Source of the DNA: Aquibacillus salsiterrae
GTDB taxonomy: Bacteria; Bacillota; Bacilli; Bacillales; Amphibacillaceae
Assembly: GCF_028416595.1 (NCBI RefSeq)
Contig: NZ_JAMQKC010000020.1
Span: forward strand, 1 to 50,083
Direction of reading: 5' to 3'
Length of the DNA stretch: 50,083 bases
Shown here: positions 19,021-27,175 of the stretch, piece after piece
How positions within the stretch are numbered: the stretch's first letter is position 1
How the letters are laid out: each line of letters begins with the position of its first letter
Notes under the pieces: model-generated
What the model saw: only the letters and a program-made list of their open reading frames with translations
What the model was told of the DNA's origin: nothing
The model's database searches: none
Program-made: the position numbers and the translations under genes

Positions 19021-20639
19021 CTTGCATACATTTCAGTGATTGTTTTTTGTAACTTCTTATCTGCTACGTATTCATCGTAGCTCATTTCTTTATCAATGAT
19101 TCCGCTTGGAGTAATTTCAATTAAGCGGTTTGCAATACTATTAACGAACTGATGGTCATGGGATGTAAATAGAATCGATCCTTTGAACTTAATTAATCCA
19201 TTGTTAAGCGACTGAATTGATTCTAGGTCTAAGTGGTTCGTCGGCTCATCTAATAACAATACGTTCGCATTGCTTAACATCATCTTAGAAAGCATACAAC
19301 GAACCTTTTCGCCACCAGACAGAACGCTTGCTTTTTTCAATGCTTGTTCACCAGAGAATAGCATTCTTCCTAAGAAACCACGTAAGAAAGTTTCCGTTTG
19401 GTCATCTGGTGAGAACTGACGTAACCAATCAACTAGCGTAAGGTCACTATTTTCAAAGAATTTTGAGTTGTCTTTTGGAAAATAGGATTGCGAAGTTGTG
19501 ACACCCCACTTATAGCTTCCCTCGTCAGGCTCAATTTCACCCATTAAAATACGAAGCAGTGTCGTTTTCGCAAATTCATTCCTTCCAACAAGCGCAATCT
19601 TGTCATCCTTATTCATTGTGAAACTAACATTATCCAACACTTTTTCACCGTCTATTGTTTTAGATATTCCTTCGACGCGCAGTAAGTCATTACCAACTTC
19701 GCGCTCAGGTGTAAAAGCGATGTACGGATATTTACGGGATGATGGTTTAATATCATCTAAAGAAATATTTTCAAGCATTTTCTTTCTAGATGTTGCTTGC
19801 TTTGATTTCGATGCATTCGCACTAAAGCGCGCGATAAAGTTTTGAAGTTCTTTCATTTTTTCTTCTTTTTTCTTGTTATGTTCTTGTGCCATACGCAGTG
19901 CTAATTGGCTCGACTCATACCAGAAATCATAGTTTCCAACATAGATTTCAATTTTTCCAAAATCAACATCAGCGATATGTGTACAAACTTTATTTAAGAA
20001 GTGACGGTCGTGGGAAACGACAATCACGGTGTTGTCAAAGTTAATTAAGAACTCTTCTAACCATTGAATGGCTTGAATGTCCAAGTGGTTGGTCGGCTCG
20101 TCCAATAATAGAATATCTGGGTTACCAAATAGCGCTTGGGCAAGCAAGACTTTCACTTTGTCAGAACCTGACAGGTCAGCCATTTTTTTCGTGTGTAGGT
20201 CTTCATCAATCCCTAAACCCTTTAATAAAACAGCAGCATTTGATTCTGCTTCCCAACCGTTCATTTCGGCAAACTCACCCTCTAGTTCTGCTGCTTTCAT
20301 TCCGTCTTCTTCGGTGAAGTCACCTTTAGCATAGATGGCATCTTTTTCCTGCATCACTTCATACAAACGTTGGTGTCCCATAATAACCGTTTGCAATACT
20401 TCATATTCTTCATATTCGAAGTGATCCTGCTTAAGAATAGTTAGGCGCTCATCTTTACCTAACGCAACATTGCCGGTTTGTGGTTCAATTTCACCGGATA
20501 AAATTTTCAAAAAAGTTGATTTACCAGCACCATTTGCACCGATAAGTCCATAACAATTGCCTGCAGTAAACTTTATATTCACGTCTTCAAATAACTTTTT
20601 GTCACCATATCGTAAACTTACATTAGTAGCTTGTAACAT
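19017..20639 (-). CDS. ABC-F family ATP-binding protein (YkpA/YbiT-like)
   Basis: This cytosolic protein of 540 residues has two ABC domains and no membrane segment, as in ribosome-associated ABC-F translation factors. Domain 1 has GANGAGKST, LSGSDKVKV in the signature position, and LLLDEPTNH. The linker region is Lys/Glu-rich and helical (KKKEEKMKELQ). Domain 2 has LSGGEKVRC and LLLDEPTNH, but its Walker A reads GRNEFAKTT, lacking two glycines of GxxGxGK(S/T). The start at 20639 begins MLQATNVSLRYG, with GGAGG 12 bases upstream. Length and N-terminus match B. subtilis YkpA (540 residues). Confidence 0.92.
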   Translation of the reverse strand: MLQATNVSLRYGDKKLFEDVNIKFTAGNCYGLIGANGAGKSTFLKILSGEIEPQTGNVALGKDERLTILKQDHFEYEEYEVLQTVIMGHQRLYEVMQEKDAIYAKGDFTEEDGMKAAELEGEFAEMNGWEAESNAAVLLKGLGIDEDLHTKKMADLSGSDKVKVLLAQALFGNPDILLLDEPTNHLDIQAIQWLEEFLINFDNTVIVVSHDRHFLNKVCTHIADVDFGKIEIYVGNYDFWYESSQLALRMAQEHNKKKEEKMKELQNFIARFSANASKSKQATSRKKMLENISLDDIKPSSRKYPYIAFTPEREVGNDLLRVEGISKTIDGEKVLDNVSFTMNKDDKIALVGRNEFAKTTLLRILMGEIEPDEGSYKWGVTTSQSYFPKDNSKFFENSDLTLVDWLRQFSPDDQTETFLRGFLGRMLFSGEQALKKASVLSGGEKVRCMLSKMMLSNANVLLLDEPTNHLDLESIQSLNNGLIKFKGSILFTSHDHQFVNSIANRLIEITPSGIIDKEMSYDEYVADKKLQKTITEMYAS

Positions 20640-20792
20640 ATATATATAATTCCTCCAAAAAAACGTAATCAACGTTTAGCTTAAGTGATTTGAGGCAGTA
20701 AGTCAATGGAAGGGGGTGGTTAGGAGGGGTTTTTAATTAGAAATTCAAAAAAGTGCTTGTTTATACGAATGAGAACAATGGAGGAACCGCTT

Positions 20793-20836
20793 ATCGACAG
20801 AATTAGGTTTGGACTCATAAAAAGTGTAGATGAAGG
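20793..20836. repeat. Single degenerate unit of the 52-bp repeat family
   Basis: TCGACAGAATTAGGTTTGGA-CTCATAAAAAGTGTAGATGA resembles one unit of the arrays at 10.9 and 47.9 kb. Apart from this and the promoter below, 20640-20954 shows no gene. Confidence 0.6.
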
Positions 20837-20892
20837 CCCCGCAATGTGGTATTTCCAGAAAGTGATCTAGATTTTTAACTAAGTATTAAATG

Positions 20893-20924
20893 TTCACAAT
20901 TTCTACATAGTTGTTGTTTATACT
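20893..20924 (+). promoter_or_regulatory. Shared-motif promoter, site A
   Basis: TTCACAATTTCTACA (20893-20907), an 11-bp gap, then a TATACT -10 box (20919-20924). There is no -35 hexamer, as expected of an activator-dependent promoter. It lies 30 bp upstream of the small membrane protein gene. Confidence 0.7.
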
Positions 20925-20954
20925 AAACTTAAAATAACCTTGGAGGTGTATTAA

Positions 20955-21242
20955 ATGAGTTGGACATTACTCTTATTACTAGCTTGTCCCCTAATGATGC
21001 TGTTTTGTATGAAAGGAATGTTTACTGGGAATAAGGATAAGGATTCGAAATCCAGTAATGTTGTAAAAGGACCTCAACAAGATGAGTTACAATCTGTTCA
21101 GCTTAAGATGGCTGAATTAATGGAGCAAAATCATAAGTTAATGGAAGAAGTTAATGCACTTAAATCATCTGATGCTAAAGGACAAGCTAAAGATGAAAAT
21201 GTCATCAAAATAGACGATAGTAAACAAAGAAAAGAAGCATAA
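20955..21242 (+). CDS. Small Cys/Met-rich single-pass membrane protein
   Basis: The protein has 95 residues. An N-terminal membrane segment (about residues 3-20) contains LLACPLMMLFCMKGMF, with two cysteines and several methionines. A hydrophilic, probably coiled-coil region follows (QSVQLKMAELMEQNHKLMEEVNALK). The pattern resembles small DUF2933-type proteins of copper and heavy-metal loci; that is a resemblance, not a firm assignment. GGAGGTG lies seven bases before the ATG. It has its own shared-motif promoter and precedes csoR by 500 bp. Confidence 0.75.
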   Translation: MSWTLLLLLACPLMMLFCMKGMFTGNKDKDSKSSNVVKGPQQDELQSVQLKMAELMEQNHKLMEEVNALKSSDAKGQAKDENVIKIDDSKQRKEA

Positions 21243-21330
21243 AAGAGGACATCAATATATCTATACTAACAATTACTTAATGACCTCATCTACCTTAGAA
21301 ATAAAGGATGAATGAAAGAATTTGATCATT

Positions 21331-21368
21331 TTAGTTTCTTTCCATAATAGACTTATACAAGAAACTAA
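21331..21368. other. Inverted repeat downstream of the small membrane protein gene
   Basis: TTAGTTTCTT and AAGAAACTAA separated by 18 bases, followed directly by AATGGAGGGG and a very short reading frame of ten codons that soon stops. It could be a hairpin of a lost gene's leader. Nothing else in 21243-21457 is recognisable. Confidence 0.4.
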
Positions 21369-21457
21369 ATGGAGGGGTTTTTATGGTTCGAATAGGTTTA
21401 ATCAAAGTCTTATGATGATGCTTTTTTTAATTACTGTGTCATTAGAACGGGACTTAG

Positions 21458-21489
21458 GCTAGCGCCATTACAATTGTAATGGCGCTAGC
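21458..21489. terminator. Perfect 32-bp palindrome, possible terminator
   Basis: GCTAGCGCCATTAC and its exact complement around AATT. There is no adjacent T run, so it may be a terminator lacking a U tract or a protein-binding site. The remaining stretch to 21730 shows no gene. Confidence 0.5.
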
Positions 21490-21730
21490 AATGAGTTTGA
21501 AAGCTAACTATTTGTCTAACCCACTTCCTATACCCTTCCTTGACTTTCCCTACGGTTGTTTATCACCTTGTAAGTAAATTCATTTTCCTTAGTTCACAGT
21601 TTTTTACGGGTTTTTTATTTCTTATAACTTAAGTACAAGCAATCCATGCATTAGGTATTCCAGTAAATAATTTCATGAAAATATGGAGAAAATAGTTGTG
21701 AAATAAGAATAATTGTGTTTATATTATACG

Positions 21731-21743
21731 TATAGGGGGTATA
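21731..21743. promoter_or_regulatory. Putative CsoR operator
   Basis: TATAGGGGGTATA (reverse TATACCCCCTATA) has the pseudo-palindromic TATA-C5-TATA look of CsoR sites in Bacillales. It overlaps the csoR ribosome binding region, fitting autoregulation relieved by Cu(I). A further CTACCCCCTT at 22303-22312, ahead of copA, could be a half-site. Confidence 0.55.
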
Positions 21744-21749
21744 AGTATA

Positions 21750-22046
21750 ATGAAAGAAGACATGGAAACTTACAAATACCACGATCATAAAGATAAACTA
21801 TTGAAAAGACTAAGAAGAATGGAAGGTCAAGTTCGTGGGGTCCATCGAATGATTGAGGAAGACCGTTATTGTGTGGATGTCCTATATCAGTTAGCTGCTA
21901 TAAAAGCTGCTACTAATAAAATCGGTCTTGAGCTTATTGAAGATCATACACGAGGTTGTGTAGCAAGAGCTGTGAAAGAGAAAGATGATGACGGTGAAAG
22001 TCAAATTCAGGAATTAATGGAAGTTTTCCGCACATTTGCAAAATAA
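21750..22046 (+). CDS. csoR: Copper-sensing transcriptional repressor CsoR
   Basis: A 98-residue helical repressor of the CsoR/RcnR family (DUF156). The Cu(I) ligand set Cys-His-Cys is present as Cys41 (DRYCVD), His66 and Cys70 (EDHTRGC). The MEGQVRGVHRMIEEDRYC signature is typical. It should repress copZ-copA and leave DNA when Cu(I) binds. It lies 15 bp upstream of copZ. The ribosome binding site GGGGG overlaps the putative operator. Confidence 0.93.
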   Translation: MKEDMETYKYHDHKDKLLKRLRRMEGQVRGVHRMIEEDRYCVDVLYQLAAIKAATNKIGLELIEDHTRGCVARAVKEKDDDGESQIQELMEVFRTFAK

Positions 22047-22061
22047 AAGGAGGAATTTATT

Positions 22062-22274
22062 ATGGCAGTAGAAACAAAAGTAATTGATGTAAAGGGAATG
22101 TCATGTGGACACTGTGTAAGTGCAGTTGAAAGTTCTGTTAAAGAGTTGGAAGGTATTGAAACGGTAAGTGTTGACCTTGCTAGTAATAAAGTTACTGTTT
22201 CCTTTGATGACTCAAAAGTACAATTAACCGCTGTGCATGAGGCGATAGAAGAAGCTGGTTATGAAGTAGCATAA
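22062..22274 (+). CDS. copZ: Copper chaperone CopZ
   Basis: A single HMA domain of 70 residues with the Cu(I)-binding motif GMSCGHC (Cys15, Cys18). It delivers Cu(I) in the cytosol to CopA. AGGAGG precedes the ATG, and it is cotranscribed with csoR. Confidence 0.95.
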   Translation: MAVETKVIDVKGMSCGHCVSAVESSVKELEGIETVSVDLASNKVTVSFDDSKVQLTAVHEAIEEAGYEVA

Positions 22275-22283
22275 AAGAAAAAT

Positions 22284-22303
22284 GAGCCGGTTGTATCCGG
22301 CTC
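22284..22303 (+). terminator. Hairpin between copZ and copA
   Basis: Stem GAGCCGG / CCGGCTC with a six-base loop, without a T run. It may attenuate or protect the upstream mRNA rather than terminate fully. Confidence 0.5.
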
Positions 22304-22375
22304 TACCCCCTTGATAAATTAAACCTAAAATGATTTTATATAGACATATTGCATCTTGAAGGAGGGAGATTAATA

Positions 22376-24811
22376 ATGAGTTCTGAGGCTAAAGTTCTTG
22401 ATTCAGCAGAAGAGCAGGTCACGTTAGGTATAACTGGGATGACATGTGCAGCATGTGCAAATCGAGTCGAAAAAAACTTATCAAAAGTAGAAGGCGTCAG
22501 TAAGGCAAGTGTAAACCCAGCAAATGAAAAAGCCATTGTCAGTTACAATCCAAGTCAAACTTCTGTTGATCAATTAATGGAAACAGTGAAAAAAACTGGT
22601 TATGGTGTTCGTGAAGAAAAGACGACATTAGCAATAACCGGAATGACGTGTGCTGCATGTGCTACACGTATTGAAAAAGGACTTAATAAGGTTGATGGTG
22701 TAGTAAAAGCCAACGTAAACCTTGCGAACGAAAAAGCAAATGTGGAATTTGTTTCAGGTAAGACAAACATCGACCAACTGCTTGCAGCTGTAAAAAAGGC
22801 AGGGTATAGTGCAAAAGTGGCAGGTGATTCAAACGCGGATACAGAAAAAGAAGCTCGTGAAGCAGAATATAAAAAGCAGAGGAATAAGTTTTGGTTAGGA
22901 GTTTTGTTTTCTATATGGTTTTTACCGCAAATGATATCTGATTTAGGAATGGAGTATGGATTTAATGTAGGATTTCAATTTCACATCAATCCATGGATTC
23001 AATTACTATTAGCCACACCTGTACAGTTTTATATCGGTGGTCACTTCTATCGGGATGCTTATAATGCACTTAGAGGTGGTAGTGCAAATATGGCTACGCT
23101 CGTGGCTTTAGGAACCTCAGCAGCTTATTTTTACAGCTTAGTAGTGACAATTACAGGAACAGACGCAGGACTTTATTATGAAGCGGCAGCTCTTGTTATT
23201 ACACTAATTCTTCTTGGAAAGCTTTTAGAGGTACGTGCAAAAGGACAGACATCAGAGGCTATAAAAAAAATGATGGGTTTACAAGCAAAAACAGCACGAA
23301 TTATTCGTGATGGAGAAGAAAAAGATATTCCGATTGAAGAAGTGGTAACAGGCGATGTCATTTTTGTTCGAGCAGGAGAAAAGATTCCCGTGGATGGGGA
23401 AATTCTTGAAGGAAGTAGTTCCATCGATGAATCGATGCTAACTGGAGAAAGTTTACCAGTAAGTAAAAATGTTGGTGATTCGGTTATTGGAGCTACCGTA
23501 AATAAACATGGTTCTTTTAAATTTAAGGCAACTAAAGTCGGAAAAGATACAGCATTAGCTCAGATTATTAAACTTGTGGAAGAGGCCCAAGGTTCGAAAG
23601 CACCAATTCAAAAGTTAGCCGATAAAATTTCTGGTGTGTTTGTACCGATTGTTATCGGAATAGCCTTATTAACATTTATTATAACCTATTTCATCGTTGG
23701 CTTTGCGCCAGCCCTTATTAGTGCTGTAGCGGTTTTAGTTATCGCATGTCCTTGTGCGCTAGGTTTAGCGACACCAACTGCTGTTATGGTTGGTACTGGT
23801 AAAGGTGCTGAAAGTGGTGTGCTTATAAAAGGTGCAGAACACTTAGAAAGTGCACACCGAGTAACAACGATTGTGTTAGATAAAACGGGTACAATCACAA
23901 AAGGTGAACCAGAAGTAACGGATATCATCACGACTGATAGCTTTCACGAGGATGACGTACTTCGTTTAGCAGGTTCAGCAGAAAGAGGGTCTGAGCATCC
24001 GTTAGGTGAATCAATTGTAAATGGTGCAAAAGCAAAGGGACTTACTTTAAGTGATGTTACTGAATTTAACGCGATTCCAGGTCATGGTATAGAAGTAAAA
24101 GTAGATGATAAGAAAATCTATATTGGAAATAAAAAGTTAATGCAAAAACAAAATGTTGCTTTTGAATCGCTGATTAAACAAATGGAAGAGTTAGAAGGCC
24201 AAGGAAAAACAGCGATGCTAATGGCAGTAGACGGTCAACTAGCCGGTATTATTGCCGTTGCAGATACAGTAAAGGAATCCTCAGCAGAAGCTATTTCCAA
24301 ACTAAAAGAAATGGGAATAGAAGTTGCGATGATTACTGGTGATAACCAGCGAACAGCAGAAGCGATCGCAAAACAAGTCGGGGTTGACCGTGTATTAGCC
24401 GAAGTACTTCCTGAAGATAAATCTGCAGAAGTAGATAAGCTGAAGAAGGAAGGAAAAGTGGTAGCGATGGTAGGCGATGGTATTAATGATGCACCGGCAT
24501 TGGCAGCGGCTGATATCGGTATAGCCATCGGTACAGGGACAGATGTTGCAATTGAAGCAGCGGATGTTACCCTGATGCGTGGTGACCTGATGGGTATTGT
24601 TGACACGATTCGTTTATCTAAATCGACAATGAGGAAGATTAGGCAAAATCTTTTCTGGGCATTTGCATACAATATAATACTAATCCCTGTAGCTGCAATC
24701 GGTTTACTCAATCCAGTTCTTGCAGGTGCGGCGATGGCGTTTAGTTCTGTGTCGGTTGTTACTAACACCTTATTTTTACGAAGATGGAAACCTGTTCAAA
24801 CGGCTGTATAA
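22376..24811 (+). CDS. copA: Copper-exporting P1B-type ATPase
   Basis: The 811-residue Cu(I) exporter has two N-terminal HMA domains (CxxC at 24/27 and 92/95), the transmembrane metal site CPC (about 458-460) in [11 protein letters not shown], the phosphorylation motif DKTGTIT (Asp502), the HP motif SEHPLGES and [10 protein letters not shown]. The architecture matches B. subtilis CopA. The start at 22376 follows AAGGAGGGAG at good spacing; an in-frame ATG at 22349 lies upstream of that site. A strong terminator follows. Confidence 0.96.
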   Translation: MSSEAKVLDSAEEQVTLGITGMTCAACANRVEKNLSKVEGVSKASVNPANEKAIVSYNPSQTSVDQLMETVKKTGYGVREEKTTLAITGMTCAACATRIEKGLNKVDGVVKANVNLANEKANVEFVSGKTNIDQLLAAVKKAGYSAKVAGDSNADTEKEAREAEYKKQRNKFWLGVLFSIWFLPQMISDLGMEYGFNVGFQFHINPWIQLLLATPVQFYIGGHFYRDAYNALRGGSANMATLVALGTSAAYFYSLVVTITGTDAGLYYEAAALVITLILLGKLLEVRAKGQTSEAIKKMMGLQAKTARIIRDGEEKDIPIEEVVTGDVIFVRAGEKIPVDGEILEGSSSIDESMLTGESLPVSKNVGDSVIGATVNKHGSFKFKATKVGKDTALAQIIKLVEEAQGSKAPIQKLADKISGVFVPIVIGIALLTFIITYFIVGFAPALISAVAVLVIACPCALGLATPTAVMVGTGKGAESGVLIKGAEHLESAHRVTTIVLDKTGTITKGEPEVTDIITTDSFHEDDVLRLAGSAERGSEHPLGESIVNGAKAKGLTLSDVTEFNAIPGHGIEVKVDDKKIYIGNKKLMQKQNVAFESLIKQMEELEGQGKTAMLMAVDGQLAGIIAVADTVKESSAEAISKLKEMGIEVAMITGDNQRTAEAIAKQVGVDRVLAEVLPEDKSAEVDKLKKEGKVVAMVGDGINDAPALAAADIGIAIGTGTDVAIEAADVTLMRGDLMGIVDTIRLSKSTMRKIRQNLFWAFAYNIILIPVAAIGLLNPVLAGAAMAFSSVSVVTNTLFLRRWKPVQTAV

Positions 24812-24828
24812 AAAGAATCTAATATAGT

Positions 24829-24886
24829 AAAAATGGGACTGACCAAAAACATCGATACATTGATGTTGGGTCAGTCCCATTTTTTA
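24829..24886 (+). terminator. Terminator after copA
   Basis: The outer stem AAATGGGACTGACC and its complement encloses a smaller AACATC/GATGTT stem and is followed by six T residues. On the other strand it can also end the pseudogene that overlaps it. Confidence 0.9.
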
Positions 24887-25287
24887 AAATGGCGGCTTAT
24901 GAATGGTTCCTTCTTGAAATAATTCCTTTACCATATGACGGGCATAGCCTGTAGCTTGCGCGAAAGTAATTTTTGCCGGTAATGGCGCTTCATCTGCATC
25001 CACGATTACATCGACGATACATGGTTTACGCTGTGCAACCGCCTTTTCTAGGGTTGGTACAATGTCTTCGGGATGTTCTACTCTGTAACCTATCCCACCA
25101 CAAATGTCTGCATAACGAGCAAAGTCTGGGTTTTGTAGATTAGTACCAAACTCTGCATTCCCCATCACTTCTTGCTCAAACTTAAAATTAAAGAATTTAT
25201 CGAATCGCCCGGCATTCCATAAATATGGTCAACCCCCCATTCGATTAATAGATCCATCATTGCATCGCCTGCTTTTTTTCTAAACAT
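24884..25287 (-). pseudogene. Pyruvate oxidase-like ThDP enzyme, internally deleted
   Basis: A good GGAGG site and ATG at 25287 open a frame beginning MFRKKAGDAMMDLLIEWGVD then HIYGMPGDS, the N-terminus of the pyruvate oxidase/acetolactate synthase family. After about 30 residues the frame shifts straight into the C-terminal part (KFEQEVMGNAEFGTNL to HKPPF). That part runs on for about 100 residues. Some 440 residues in the middle, including most of the ThDP and FAD regions, are missing relative to the roughly 570-residue family. The gene cannot make an active enzyme. Confidence 0.85.
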
Positions 25288-25440
25288 TATTCTTACCTCC
25301 AAACTATAATTTAGTGTTATTATTCCCCATTGAATAAGAAAAATTTATCCCGCATTAACGTGAGGTAATACCCCCACTGATAGAAGTTTCACTTTACTTT
25401 GGTGTTTTCCTTATTTATTCCAATTCATTCAATCTTTCCC

Positions 25441-25560
25441 AATGAAGATGTTTGGTGGATTATTGGAGTAGCATGTACAAAAGGTGAAGGAACGACTTTT
25501 AAAGTTATTGTTATGCTACCATTACCAAGGCCATTTACAATGAAATCACCCACCTCCTAA
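25441..25560 (+). pseudogene. Possible remnant of a histidine kinase C-terminus
   Basis: In one frame 40 codons end in KGEGTTFKVIVMLPLP and a stop, which resembles the end of a GHKL ATPase domain. There is no upstream domain. The match is short and may be chance. The rest of 25288-25586 shows nothing else. Confidence 0.25.
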
Positions 25561-25586
25561 TTCAGCCCTTTATTTTTTTTTTAAAC

Positions 25587-25618
25587 TTCACGATTTCTAC
25601 AAAAAGTCTGTGTATGCT
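25587..25618 (+). promoter_or_regulatory. Shared-motif promoter, site B
   Basis: TTCACGATTTCTACA (25587-25601), an 11-bp gap, then TATGCT (25613-25618). The motif differs from site A at one base of 15. It lies about 140 bp upstream of the CcdA-like gene. Confidence 0.7.
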
Positions 25619-25649
25619 TGGTTTAACAATAAAAGGAATGCAATAAAGA

Positions 25650-25763
25650 ATGATGGGCTGCGGTTTATCCTATATAGCCTTACATGTCAAACTGTTGAAA
25701 AGGCTAGACATTATAATGCTTATAATTTTATATTGTAAAAAGAAAGGAGACACAAATGCGTGA
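25650..25763 (+). CDS. Possible 37-residue leader or small membrane peptide
   Basis: The frame starts MMGCGLSYIALHVKLL and has a hydrophobic middle (IIMLIILYC). It ends inside the first codons of the CcdA-like gene. Only AAAAGG lies upstream, at long spacing. Its position between the promoter and the next gene would suit translational coupling; evidence is weak. Confidence 0.3.
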   Translation: MMGCGLSYIALHVKLLKRLDIIMLIILYCKKKGDTNA

Positions 25764-26541
25764 ATTACTTCATGATATAAGTTTACAATGGTATACAATC
25801 TTGACTCAGTGGGGAACAAAGGTTGCAGCACCTATTCTTAATATTACTGATCAGTGGAACATTCCAATTTTGACTGCACTGTTACTCGGATTAGCAGCCA
25901 CCACATCACCATGCCAAGTGACAACAAATGCCAGTGCGCTTGCATTTGTTTCACGCGATGCAACGAACCGGAAACAGACAATTAGTCAATTGATAGCTTT
26001 TATTGTAGGAAAAACATTAATTTATACCTTAATTGGTGGAGTGGCAATTTATTTAGGTGTTCAACTGACAACGGTAAATGGGAATGCTTCGTTTATTATA
26101 TGGATACGGAAGGCTATCGGGCCTCTCATGATTGTAGCGGGGTTATATTTTCTTGGTTTTGTCCGACTGCGTCTATCGTTTGGTACAAACTTTAGCGAAA
26201 TGCTAAAAAGTAAAATTCCAGAAGGGTCTCCGATTGGTTCCTTTGGTTTTGGTGTTGCATTTGCTCTAGCCTTTTGCCCAACACTAGTATGGCTCTTCTT
26301 TGGTCTCCTTGTGCCATTAGGTATTCAAACTAGTGGCGGAATATTACTGCCTGCCATTTTTGCGCTTGGTACAACAGTGCCACTGATTTTCTTTGTACTA
26401 ATCTTAATCGATAGCTCTGACATGATTAAACAGAAATTTTTTAAGAAGACGAAATCATTGAACAATTGGTTGACAAAGATAGCAGCAATCATATTTTTAT
26501 TAGCTGGTATTAACGATACGTTTACATATTGGTTCCTATAA
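25756..26541 (+). CDS. CcdA/DsbD-like membrane thiol transporter
   Basis: The protein has 261 residues and about six membrane segments. One cysteine lies in TTSPCQ (Cys53) and one in LAFCPTLVW (Cys174), the positions of the redox pair of CcdA/DsbD-type reductant carriers. These pass electrons from cytosolic thioredoxin to proteins outside the membrane. It carries an extra N-terminal segment of about 40 residues. AAAGGAG precedes the ATG. The next gene downstream encodes the HMA selenoprotein candidate, a possible partner. Confidence 0.82.
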   Translation: MRELLHDISLQWYTILTQWGTKVAAPILNITDQWNIPILTALLLGLAATTSPCQVTTNASALAFVSRDATNRKQTISQLIAFIVGKTLIYTLIGGVAIYLGVQLTTVNGNASFIIWIRKAIGPLMIVAGLYFLGFVRLRLSFGTNFSEMLKSKIPEGSPIGSFGFGVAFALAFCPTLVWLFFGLLVPLGIQTSGGILLPAIFALGTTVPLIFFVLILIDSSDMIKQKFFKKTKSLNNWLTKIAAIIFLLAGINDTFTYWFL

Positions 26542-26678
26542 CTCTGAATGGTTTCACATGATTATAGTTATCCAATAGTCCCATCATAGAATCAAGCATT
26601 GTGTTGTGCGGATATAATCCTCCTATGATACTATTGATGTAGTATTAAATGAAAATCTTGATGGGAAAGGAGATGTTA

Positions 26679-26984
26679 ATGTTGGGTTTGTTTGATAAAT
26701 TAACAGGAAACAAAAAGGAAAAAAAAGACATATATCCCGATGTACCCACAAACATGAAGGGTGTCTTCATGAAAGGGATTGGTATGCACTGAGCTAACAG
26801 CTGTAAGCCCCTAGTTGAGGAGGCATTAAAGGCTGTGGACGGTGTGATTGAATTTAAAGTAGAAGCACCGCCGAAGGATCAGGCATATGTAATTTTTAAT
26901 CCTGAGAAGACTAACATAGATGAACTTACAGATGCGATAAAGGAAAGTGGTTACGGAGTTAAGAAAATAGAAGAGAAAGTTTAA
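26679..26984 (+). CDS. HMA-domain protein with in-frame TGA, candidate selenoprotein
   Basis: Reading through TGA at 26790-26792 gives a 101-residue cytosolic protein: a charged N-terminus, then a heavy-metal-associated fold. The usual GMxCxxC metal loop reads GMHUANSC, so U38 occupies the first Cys position and Cys42 follows three residues later. The frame stays open and HMA-like after the TGA (PLVEEALKAVDGV, ELTDAIKESGYGV). AAAGGAG lies six bases before the ATG, and a perfect terminator follows. A hairpin-forming region downstream of the TGA contains CTAGTTGAG, as in the redoxin gene at 36.3 kb. Alternatives are a nonsense mutation or a sequencing error. Confidence 0.78.
26798..26835 (+). 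promoter_or_regulatory. Putative SECIS hairpin of the HMA gene
   Basis: Outer stem CAGC (26798-26801) / GCTG (26832-26835); inner stem GCCCC / GG-A-GGC around loop TAGTTGA (26812-26818). AGTTG begins 21 bases after the TGA, the same spacing as in the second gene. Confidence 0.6.
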
Positions 26985-27010
26985 GGCATTGACTTAAGTC
27001 AATGCCTTTT
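26983..27010. terminator. Terminator between the HMA gene and the convergent small gene
   Basis: A perfect stem AAGGCATTGACTT and its complement with no unpaired loop, followed by T residues. It starts within the stop codon of the HMA gene. Confidence 0.88.
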
Positions 27011-27013
27011 TGG

Positions 27014-27151
27014 TTAATCCTTTTTTCTAGTTGAATTTTGTTCATTTTTGATCCGAGCAAATTTAACTTGCTTTTTCTTTCCGTAATTTAAGAAAGAAAA
27101 TGCTCCGATTATTGCAACCACAAAGGCAACTATATATAAAAGTTCATCCAT
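27014..27151 (-). CDS. Small single-pass membrane protein next to the antiporter
   Basis: A 45-residue frame: MDELLYIVAFVVAIIGAFSF forms a membrane segment, followed by a strongly basic tail (KKKQVKFARIKNEQ). It lies 25 bp after the NhaC-like gene on the same strand, with AAAGGGTG upstream. It may be an accessory subunit; no family was recognised. Confidence 0.55.
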   Translation of the reverse strand: MDELLYIVAFVVAIIGAFSFLNYGKKKQVKFARIKNEQNSTRKKD

Positions 27152-27175
27152 CTACATTACACACCCTTTACCAAT

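Noticed and set aside
21380-21420. A third selenocysteine candidate, a short frame after GGAGGGG that meets two consecutive TGA codons
   Set aside because: It stops soon after the TGAs, encodes no recognisable domain and has no CTAGTTGAG-type hairpin downstream.
24235-24768. 177-residue frame antisense to copA
   Set aside because: It is a shadow of copA codon usage with no ribosome binding site or domain; other long antisense frames in katX and trp genes were dropped for the same reason.
24884-25287. Read-through of a stop in the pyruvate oxidase-like gene as another recoding event
   Set aside because: The two parts are in different frames and some 440 residues are missing, so deletion explains it.
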